Positions 30,401 to 42,400 of a stretch of DNA of 64,000 nucleotides are shown one piece after another; positions within the stretch are counted from its first letter, which is position 1, and each line of letters begins with the position of its first letter. A program made the translations under genes and the position numbers. Source of the stretch: Sialis fuliginosa (lineage: Eukaryota > Arthropoda > Insecta > Megaloptera > Sialidae); the NCBI GenBank assembly GCA_961205875.1, contig OY540813.1, positions 31,839,001-31,903,000 of the forward strand, written 5' to 3'. The notes beneath the pieces are model-generated. The model worked only from the letters and a program-made list of their open reading frames with translations, was not told the DNA's origin and did no database searches.

Positions 30401-33400
30401 ATCAATTTTTTTCATTTTTAACAACAATTTATTAAATAAGGCGATTTCTTATTGGTACCCCTAATTATAATTATGATTTTATATTATTACTAGCTGCTAC
30501 CCGCGACTTCGCTCGCGTGGATTTCGAAACCCTTCATATGTGACAGGGGGTAAAATATTAAATTTATCTTATTTTTAGTTTTCTTTAATTATACAAAATC
30601 GTAAATGTGTCGGCTCCTATGCGAGATAGAGGGGTTTTTCCGCCCTAAAACCCCCACCCCCGTGGTATTTTTCCCGCTGGATCGAATAAAACCACTTACA
30701 ACCCTTCATATGTAACGGGTAAAATATTAATTACTAAAAAAAATTTAAAATTTTCCTCCCCCTTGCAATTCCTTAGGGGTTGAATTTTCGAGATATGAAA
30801 TAGCCTTAATCCGTCCTTGGGATGTAAGCCATCTCACTGCCAAATTTCATCAAAATCGGTAAAGCAGTTTAGTCGTGAACAGGTAACAAATAGACAGACT
30901 GAGAGATACACTTTCGCATTTATAATATAAGTCGCGACTCCTATGTAAGATAAGGGGTTGTTTTGTCCCCCTAATAATCCCTCTTCCGTAGTATTTTTGC
31001 CCGCCAGATCGAATGTAATCAATTACAACTCTTCATATGTGACAGGGGGTAAAATATTAAATTTTTCTTATTTTTAGTTTTCTTTCATTATACAAAATCG
31101 TAAATATCTCGGCTCCTATGCGAGATAGAGGGTTGTTTTGCCCCCTAAAACCTACGCCCCCGTGGTATTTTTCCCGCCGGATCGAATAAAACCACTTACA
31201 ACCCTTCATATGTATCGGGGGGTAAAATAATAATTACTAAAAAAAATTAAAAAATTTCTACCCCCTTGCAATTTCTTAGGGGTTGAATTTTTAAGATACG
31301 AAATAGCCTATGTCCGTCCTCGGGATGCAAGCTATCTCACTGCCAAATTTCATCAAAATCGGTAAAGCGGTTTAGCCGTGAAAAGGTAACAAACAGAAAA
31401 CAGACAGACAAACACACTTTCGCATTTATAATATTAGTATGGATATCGTAAAAAGTCCAAATATTACTTTACTTAATATTTTATTAACTAATTAAAATTT
31501 GAACAATAAAACTTAAATTTTTCGAAAAATTGTTCATTCGAAGAATTTTGATTTGAAAAATTGTGATTCGAAAAATTGTGTTTCGAAAAATTTACACCAA
31601 ACCTAATAATTAATTTCGATATTTTACCTTTCATAGAAGTGAAATGTTTCTTCATATTTAAATTTTCAATCAATATAGGCATTTCAAAATATTTAATTGT
31701 TAATATGTGTCAAAAATCATTTAATTGTTCGACAAAATATTTTAAAGAGACATAATCATAGTAACCTAAATTAATAAAATAAAATATTGAAACCGTAAAT
31801 TATAAAATTCCGTATTCCATGGCTAGGTACTATGTTTTTATATACCTAAATTATAACATACCTGGTTAAATTATTTCTATATCGTCCCCTCCAAGGCAAA
31901 GTATCGTAAGATACACTTTTTGCGAAATTGAGTTATCGATTCTAAAAATCTCATATATAAGCGACAAAATTCTCTTTTCCGCTAAAAAATCTGTTAAAAC
32001 TTTTATCGTATTCCTCCAGACAATGTATTCTAAGCACCGATATCTGTTTTATGAAATATCGTAACCAACAATAATATAGTATCGTAACCAGTGACGTAGC
32101 TAGCCCTGAGTGGATCCTGACTGGCCTATATGGTAGGTACTTTCCCGCGACGGAATAATATAGTGCTGTGACGGAGTGCTTCTTATTTATTCATTAGAGC
32201 TGGGCTTTTATCAATTTTAATTTTATTAATTTTAAGATATTTTAGAAAAATCGTACCTGTTAAAACTTTATTGCACAAACTAAATATGGTTTCTCTATGA
32301 GGTTTTTTCAATATATTTTTTACCCTCAATAACTCAATTTGGTTGATATTGAAGTATGATGTAGAACAGTGCTTCCTAAACTTTTCCTACGACAGAACAC
32401 TTAATCACAAATCCTGAAATTTTAATGGAACGTCTTGGTTATTTTGTAAGTAATATATAAAATAAGGAAAAAAGTAAATTTAAATCAGTCAAGCATGTTT
32501 GAACTTCTCGCAGCATTTAAAAACATTGAATATTAACTTTGATATTTTTTACGCTTAAACTGATAAGACATACGTTATATATCGTAGTACAGGTATTCCT
32601 CGACTTACAACCGAGATAGGTTTCTAAACATCGATCGTAAATAGAATAAGTTGTAAGTTAACACGTACAATATGTACATATTTTTGCTTTGGACGTTTTC
32701 CTTGATGTGAAGCGAATCGCATTTTCTATACATAACAAACAGTTGCGGGTTCCCAAAAATATCTACATAAATAATAATAAATTACATTTTTGGGAAATTC
32801 CCGGAACTGTTTGTTTCATTTATGTAATATGTGCATGTAAGAAAGAGACAAAGACAATTATAAGTCGAGGATTACCTGTATATTTGTTTACGATGCGTTT
32901 TCAACTCTTGTCGTATGAAAATATATTGCATACTAAATACATATTATGACATTTGTTTCTGATATGACAACGACAAAAAATTATTTTATGACTTCTGGTA
33001 CATGTATTGTATTACATCATGTACTTACATGATTTGAACATTTTATGAATATTAAAAATAATTTCATTTTTGGTTTTTCTGCTCGTGTCTTTCAAAAATT
33101 CATCAATGTGTCTATATAAATACATTATTAGCTCTTGTAGATACTCGTACACCCTTTGTACAATTAATTAATTAATTACAATCAAATATAGGTCTTGTCA
33201 ATTGAATGAAGCTTTCGTAACAATTTGCAATAAATCAACATCTTGTTTTAATTTTGTAAATGTACATTTTAGGTTAAAGATGACAGATATACATTTTCAA
33301 ACAACAATTAAAATAATATCATTTAAAATTACAATGTTAATTTGAAATTATATAAATTCTTCTGATATTTATGATTACAAATAAATATAATAAAATACCT

Positions 33401-36400
33401 ATAACTATGAAAGTAAAAATATTGATAATTCAATGACTTAAGATTTAAAAAATGTCATTATATACCTACTTAATTTTTATTTGTACCGGGAACACATATC
33501 TATCGCCGAATGTTGGTCGAATTGTGTCCGAATGCTGTAATTGTTTGTCTTCAATTTTTTTGTCAAATTTATTTATGAAAATTTAAATTATTTATTACAT
33601 TAGAGTTGTGCATATTTTTTCGTTCGTTATGTTCTTTATATTTCTTTTTTGTTATATTTTATTGTTCACTTCAAAATTTTAAATGGCCACTGACATTTAA
33701 AATTTTTAAAAATAATCAATAAAATATAATGTATCCATAGTTACGACATTTGCAATTAATTTAGTAAATGCTTAAAGCGCATTATATGTAAACGTATTTT
33801 GTTTATTTTCTCCTCTTTAACATATCTTTTTCAAAAATCAGACACGGGTTCATGGTTGCCAATTAACCAAAGTATTTGAAAAAAATTAAAAAAATCTAAT
33901 ATCGGTTTTCGTTTTGATACTTTTTTACATCAAAACTTTTTTTTTCCTTTTTTTTCATTTTTTTTAAATCTGAAATTTGAACCTTACATTATATCACCCA
34001 AGGAATATAAAAAAAATAATAAAAAAATTCTAACTTTTTTTTTGAAAATTTGGGGGCCCCTTGTTACCCCATTTATAAACTTTTTCAAAAAAGGCCCACT
34101 AGTTGTTATTTTTTACCCCCAAGGAATGTATATACCAAATTTCAAGTTTCTCCGATGAGTGGAAATGGTCAAAAAAATGATTATCAGTCAGTCAGTCAGG
34201 GCACTTCGTTATATATAGTAGACTAGTATCGTCTATGATCGAAATTCGACCAATATTTTACCTGCCTTAACGGAAACATTCACACGACGTGAGAGTGGAA
34301 ATTATGTATGTATGTTAACTTTATTTTATCTGTCTTAACGGCAACTTATAAACATGATTTTTTGTGCACATCTATGGCACAGTACCTTTTGAATGACATA
34401 AGTTTCATTAGCCTCCTTTTATAATAAATACTAAAAAAACGTACGACAATTTTATATTATTATTATATAACACTAGTACAATGTACCTACATATTATATG
34501 AAAAAATGTTCACTACTAAAAATGTAAATTATCAGGGGAGCCTTGTGATTTTTTATTGTTGAAAAGAGGGTAGTGGAGTTAAATAAGTTTAAGAACCCAT
34601 GATATAGCACGTGCAAAAAGTGGTTCCAGCGGTTCAAAGAGGGTAAATTTAACCTCAAAGATGAAGAGCGCCCTGGATAACCAAAAAAAATTTGAAGATG
34701 AGGAGTTGGGGCAGTTACTGCATGAAAATCTTTGTCAAAGTCAAAAGGAACTCGGTAAATTACTCAGAGTGACGCATCAAGCCATTTTCCATCGTTTACG
34801 GCAGCTGGGGATGATTCAGAGACGAAAAAAATCCGAGAATTAAGTTGCAGACCTAATACCATAAAATGTTTTAAATTATGATAGAAAATACATTTGTAAT
34901 ACAAATAGAAACATTTAAAAATTAATCACTTGTATTAGAGCTGAATCGGAAACCGAAAAACCGATATATATTTTTTTACTTGAACCGGAACGAAAAAAAA
35001 TAACGGTTCGAAACCCTGTTACTATACAAACATATCTTTAGATTTTGTTCTCATCTAATAATGGTAGTTAACACCAAACAAACAAAACAACATAAATGTA
35101 AAACCTATACATTTTTAAATACGAGATTATTATCTGTTTGGTCTAAAAATATATTCAACAAAATCAACTATTGTTTGTTTAAATTAAGAAAACTCAAGAT
35201 TGAAAATAGATATTGCAGAAATAATTGGAAAAAGACAGAACACATTACGTTTTTGGCATTTAGACGTCAAACTAAATAACCCTTTCAAATTAAAAATAGT
35301 ATCATTAAAATAAATACACAAAACTGTGAAATAATACACCTTATTATTTGAGTTTGCTTTTATTTGATGACATTGTGCACATTCATTGTAATAAAAAAGT
35401 ACCGTTATTATGAACTGATTTCATTAACCACAACAAAAATTGAAACCGCAAATTCGTCCGAACTCTAAAAATGACCAATATTTTATCTGCACAGAAAAAT
35501 TAATATCAATAGCATTTTACATAAAAATAATTGACTGTTTGTAGAACGTAATTTATATAAATAAACAAAATTACGTGATAAATATTGTGCTAGATTAATA
35601 TGATTACATATATTTCGTTTTACCTATTGTTACATTTGGATATTGGCTTCTGGGTGTAAGCCGCGTCGGTTTTGTCGTGTTATCGGCCAACGTTTCGTCA
35701 CACGACCAAATCGACGCGGCTTACACGCAGAATCCAAGATCCATATCAAGATCACCGCGGAAGCCTCAAGACTTGTATTGTTACATTTGCCAAAAAAAAT
35801 ATCTGCCTTGGGAACCACGGGACTTTCTTATACCTAACCTAACCTAATAGTATAGGAGCCAGCTGCAAAATCGGTGTAGATTTAACAACCGTCTGCCGTT
35901 GTGGTTTTTTTGAAGTACTCACTCAGACAAAGTTCGGACGATGAGTCCGGTCCACCAGCTTGTAGGGATTTAATAGATAGGGCCCACGAAAAATACGCAC
36001 AAAAAAATCACGTAACAACCGTTTGAATGAGACGGTTGCTTCTAGTAGACCCCAATTAAAGATGTTTTGGATATACGGCAGAAATTTTTGCGTAGGGGTT
36101 TAATTACAGGGACCTCTAAAAATTTTGACCCAAAAAAATCAGATAACAACCGGACCAGACCTGGTGCAAAATGTTTATTTGGACGTATATTTACATAAAA
36201 ACATAATGGCAGAATTTTATATGTAGGGACTTTGGTGCTATAAGGCCTACAAATGGCCAGAATTGGGCCCCAATCTTAAAAATGCTGTAAAATCTAAAAT
36301 ACCGAATGAAAATTTCTGCCGCGCGGTGTATGCCTTTGTTATGAACTATAAAATAGATATATACCCATGGCAGAAGTTTTTATTCATGCAGTTTCCCCTC

Positions 36401-39400
36401 CCAGCCCCCCAAAAGGTAAATTTGGGTTAGTAATAAAATGCACTAAAAAAATCATAACAAATAGGCCTATAGAGGCTTATAAACTTATAAAATGATAATA
36501 TATTATTGTATGTAATGTTAGACAACCCCCGTGCCCCCCCCCCCCCTCACCCTCAATGGAAAATTTGGGTTAGTAATAAAATTCGCTAAAAAATCATTAA
36601 AATTAGGTCTATAATGGCTTATGAACTTTTAAAATGATAATATATTGTTGTATGAGGGGGGCACGGGGGTGTCTTACATTAAATTCAATAATATATTATC
36701 ATTTTATAAGTTTATAAGCCTCTATAGGCCTATTTGTTATGATTTTTTTAGTGCATTTTATTACTAACCCAAATTTACCTTTTGAGGGAGCTGGGAGGGG
36801 AAACTGCATGAATAAAAACTTCTGCCATGGGTATATATCTATTTTATAGTTCATAACAAAGACATACAACGCGCGGCAGAAATTTTCATTCGGTATTTTA
36901 GATTTTACAGCATTTTTAAGATTGGGGCCCAATTCTGGCCATTTGTAGGCCTTATAGCACCGAAGTCCCTACATAAAAAATTCTGCCATTATGTTTTTAT
37001 GTAAATATACGTCCAAATAAACATTTTGCACCAGGTCTGGTCCGGTTGTTATCTGATTTTTTTGGGTCAAAATTTTTAGAGGTCCCTGTAATTAAACCCC
37101 TACGCAAAAATTTCTGCCGTATATCCAAAACATCTTTAATTGGGGTGTACTATAAGTAACCGTCTCATTCAAACGGTTGTTACGTGATTTTTTTTGTGCG
37201 TATTTTTCGTGGGCTCTATCTATTAAATCCCTACAAGCTGGTGGACCGGACTCATCGTCCGAGCTTTGTCTGAGTGAGTACTTCAAAAAAACCACAACGG
37301 CAGACGGTTGTTAAATCTACACCGATTTTGCAGCTGGCTCCTATACTATAACCTAACAGTGAATTGTATACGTGATTCTTTGTTTATTAAAACATTTATA
37401 ACAAACTAACAAGAAAGAACAAAATGAATAATTTTATATTTATATAACAAGTGATTTTTTTTAACGTAATAACTGAAAAAGGATGTTTACTCTTGTAAAT
37501 TTTTGGATTTTTGAATTATTTTTGAAATAAGAAAAAAATGTTTTAGATAAAAAATGTCGAGTATGTTATAATTTATTCTCCATACATTTTTTTCCCTGTT
37601 ATGGACCATTTGAATTATAATAAATTTTTTTTTCAAAAATTCGTTTTTACAAAAAAATTAATAGAACATAAATTATAGATATAGATATTACCTACATTTT
37701 TTAACTTGACCATTTTTCTCTATTTCGCATTGTTTCAGAGTAATTCGAAAAATTAAAAAATCGACGTAGGTAAACATCCGTATCCGGTTGAAAGATCGTT
37801 TTCAAAAATAGGACGTTTTCTTCCCAGCCAAAAATTAATCTTAAATATAAAATATCACCCTTCTACGATTTGTCGTATTTGAGTTACAGCGCTTACAGAC
37901 AGACAGACATACAGATAGACAGACGGACACACAGACATCATGGCGAAAATAGTCAGAATGGATTCAGGTAAGGTCAAAATAGATAATTCCGTCAAAATCC
38001 GGAGTTCGAAAAAAATCGGCTTCACTATACTTACTTATACTAATGTATATTTCATATACATGGTATAAGAGAGTAAAAATTAATAATATTCGAAATTTAC
38101 CTTCATAATTAAGTTAGTAATTAAACAAAACAAGACTAATAGTCTGGAGACCAGCCGACATGACGCAATTGAATATAACTATAACTTCTTGTGTGGTTTA
38201 ATTATGCCTAGTCTACCACCTTTTTATAATCGCGGATTTCCCTCTCTGATTTTTCCGAAACACGTACATTTGGTGTTGTACAAAAAATTTATAGATATAG
38301 TATTTTTTAAACTGTTGGAGTAAAATAATTTGATAAAAGTGCGAGAAAAAATTTGTCTGACAAAAATTTTGGAAAATTTAGGGTGTCTACCACCTTAAAT
38401 CTGTCAAAATAACGACTTCTAAAAATTTATTGATATTATCAGCTAATTTTTTCGGGATTATTTAATTAAACCCAATAATTACTTTGTCGGATTAAATATA
38501 TTTTCCGATTTTCCAGTCCGACGCGTGGAAATTGTCGGTTTCACGACGATCCGATATTTATTAACACTTGACAGAAAAATACTCATGTGTCCGAGACTAG
38601 TATCTGACTTGTGATGCAAATGTCGGACAAATATATCGCGGCGCACTTTAGTCGGACATATAAAAGATATTAATCTTCAGTATAAACAGATTGATTTACA
38701 ACTGGTGTAAAAAATTAACAGTACATCGAGCAGTGACGTAGATAGCTTTTTGCGAAGGAAGGGGGGGGGGGTATGACCAGGGCCATAACTAGAAGGTGAG
38801 GGACCCTGAGGCAAGAGGTGGCTGAGAAGCCCCTAAAATAGGCAAACTTAAAAAAAATGTATTATTATAATTTTGAAATGAATGACCTTTTTTTTTTGAT
38901 CGTATACTTATATAAATTATAGTTAGGCTAGTCCTTAAAACTTAAAAAAGATCATTCAATTAAAAACTAAGCAAATACTGAAGACCTTTTTTTACTCTTA
39001 ATTTACCCAATTTTTCCTATTTCCTATTTAATTTTACTATTTTCTTCATACTAGAAAGATTTAAAAAAATTTCTTGGTGAAACTCATGGGGGGGTGATTG
39101 ATCACCTTAATCACCCCCCCCCCCTATCTACGCCACTGACATCGAGGATGTTATTTTAAGCAAAAAACTTTAAGACAGTCGTCAGACAGTATAGGGGTGG
39201 TGCTAGAAATTTCAAGAAATTGGTAGATTTTGATGTATAGAAAATGGCGATAATTTTCCCCCTCCCCTTCGAAGGGGGTGCATAACTTTCTAGGAGCTTA
39301 CAAAGCTGTCTAAAATCAGTTATTTGGAAATAACACTGGAACTACCAGTTTTAGGATAGACTAGGTTTTATAAATCTTAAAGCTGATAAAATTTCAAACA

Positions 39401-42400
39401 AAATAGTGTTTTTAAAAATGTACCAAAAATAGTTATTGGAATAGAGCCTGCGAAAAAATCATTTAGCGACGTCGAGTTTGGAAACCACGCCTAAAATGTA
39501 GAGTTCCGTTCAACCGCTGTGTTTATAATATAATGTGTATATAATAATATGTTTTTAATTGAATTTCAAAATGAAAGTTTAAGTTATAATAGAGAAAAGA
39601 GTGCACTAAATAATGCTTTGCATCCAATGTCGAAATCTCGAAAAATGTTTGAGTTATAAGCACTCAAAATTCTGAGTATTACAAAAATTTAAGTAAAATT
39701 ATTCATGTTTTTCGACAACTACAAAGAAGTCCTTCTACACTGAATAAAATAAAATCCATAGAACACTTAATGCCCTAAATAATGGCTCATGTCCGACCGT
39801 GATTACTTTTAAATTGTTCAAGTTATAGGTAAATATATAAAGCACATAATTTAAATTATAATAATCACAACTGTATTAAAAAAACTGTGTATATTCAAAG
39901 TTTTTGTTTTGAAAATTTTGAAAATCTACCAATTTCTTTTTTTTAAGCTCAAATCTTCCGATGACTGGACTATAATATAAAAGATCATTAACAGGGTGTC
40001 AACTGGTTTTTGGAAATAAAATTCCCTGACTTTTCCCTGACCACAGATTCAAAATTCCCTGACTCGAGCAAGAATGTGCAAACATAAAATTTGAAGACTT
40101 TTTTTGTCATACATAACTTGAAAATTTTACACTTGTTCTTACTTTCAATTCAATGACCTTTTTCTTTTTTTGTTCGTCAACTTAAATTTATACACTTTTT
40201 TCCCTGACTTTCTAAAAAAAAATTAATAAATTCCCTAACTTTTCAGAATTTTAAATAAATTCCCTTTCCCTGACCACTTTAGGCTTCCCTGACTTTCCTG
40301 GTTAATAACATATCAGTATGATTTAAATTTAATATAAATCAATGTAACTTTGTTCAAATCTAATTTCCTGCATAACTAGAATAGGGTGCACAAACCCTGT
40401 AAGTTTTGTAACCACTGATTTATTTGATTAAACAATGAAAAGGTTAAGTTATAGACACGCGATAGTGGGTTTTACAATGTAAATGAACTGTGAAATACTG
40501 ACATCATCTCGGTGATGCCGAGGGCAGTTTGAACCTTCTTGGTGAGAAAATGGGAGGTTTTCTAAACTATTTTCCATACTGTCAAGGACATACGAAGATG
40601 GACTAACACCTGGTGTCGTGCTCAAATGCGATTTTCATATTTTAATAGTTAACTATATACAATATATGCATAGGTGTTGTTGTCTAGCTGTTGCAACTTC
40701 CATAAATATTAGGTACATTTCAAATGTCCGTAATTATTATTCGTTTTAATACAACTCCCGTGTAGGTGAGACTACAAAGATATAAATTATTTCCTCGAAG
40801 AAGGAAATATTAAATATTTAAGAGTTATTATTATAATAAGAATACGTTTTAAATACATATTATAATAAACTGCTCTTAAAAAAGTAACACAGACAAAAAA
40901 AGTTTAGTACATAATATTATGTACCTACAACTAAAAATAAAGTACACCATTTAATTTATAAATTATGTCTATATGGCAGAATAAATGTCCACTTGATCTT
41001 TATAGTTAGGGAGGTGGTGACAGAATGGTTATACGATTTGTACGTCGCTGACAGCAACATGTACTGAAGTTTTTGATATAACGAATCGATCAAAGTAGGT
41101 TCTGAGTTTGGAGACCGCTGATTTTTTAAATAAATGACTTTCAAAATTACAAAAAAGGTCTCTTACATCATTAGTTCGTTTCTGCAATTGTTATAATATG
41201 TTCATTTATCAATATTAATAACAAAAATATGATTTGCAGAAGCCTAGGTCTCAAGTTTTTTATAAAAATAATTGTTAACTAGTAAAAAAAAACTCTATTT
41301 AATCATTTATTCGTAATTCTTTTTGTTTTTAATTTGTTTGTATTTATACCCAGAACTAGAAAAAAACAGTTGCAGAAGTGTGTGTTGCTGATTTTTCAAA
41401 ATATTTCAAATTAACTCCAAAGGGGGTAAATTGAGAAATGGAAAAAAAATTCAAGGGCATTGTGTAGGGTGTCAAATGAAAGCTTATGGAAGCACTAATT
41501 CAATAATATACATGGTGTATGATGTATGTTATATTCGGGAAAAACGCTTAAAACCTTCTGCATACGAAAAATCAGAATACACTAACTTCTGCAACTATTA
41601 TTCTCATATTTTTTACATATAAACGAAGCGGCCTGCGAAGCTGCAAAAGAGAACTAATGATGTAGAAGCACTTTTTACATTTTCAAAAATTCACCCCTTT
41701 AAACGCAGGGGTATAAAAGCAGCAGACTTTTTTATTATTATTTGAAAACGCAGAGATACTGTAATTGCAGAAATGGTATTTAATATTTTTTATTGATAGA
41801 TATTCACACTTTTTTAAGTTTAAAAAATTTATGCCACCACTATTAGTTTCGGGTCAAAACAAACACTTTCCGGTCTGTATAAGCCCGTTCGCATGTTTGT
41901 ATGTCCCTCAAATCTTTGTCACACATAAAACTCATAAACCACTGAACGTATTTTTGGTTTGTTAGTTGTGTCAATAGTACCATATAAAAACCATCAACAT
42001 TGGGTGGATGTGGGGGTGGTATCCAGGGCTGTGGAGTCGGAGTTTTAGTAATTTTGGATGAAGTCGGGGTCGAAGCCGGAGTCGGTAAAAAGGTACCGAC
42101 TCCGACTCCTTTAATTAAATAATGGTTTTTACTTTTGTACACACCTATTATTCTTTGTTTATGTTTTGAATTTTAAAGTACAATGATTTGAAATTTTCAA
42201 TTCCGGAAGGAACCAGAATCACCGGAATTCACCCAAAAAATTCTGCCCGGAAACGGAATTTAAAAAAAAATCTATATGAATTAATTTTAACAATTAAATA
42301 ATATAAATACCTATGTATGTTTTATACCTACATAGGTTATATCTTATTATATCAATACAAAGAATACAAAATTATTTTAAATTGTATTTCTGAAGTATGT

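Noticed and set aside
32689..32949. 86-codon plus-strand frame
   Set aside because: It overlaps the Tigger-like MITE hairpin. Composition and position give no support for a protein.
34661..34843. 60-aa frame starting with ATG taken as a small gene
   Set aside because: It is the middle of a mariner transposase after a frameshift. The upstream codons belong to the same protein in another frame.
35833..35847. CCTAA x3, a telomere-like run
   Set aside because: Three units are too few for an interstitial telomere call. Kept only as context for the insertion site.
36699..36932. 77-codon minus-strand frame inside 35848-37348
   Set aside because: It lies in one arm of a palindrome and mirrors the other arm. 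No family resemblance.
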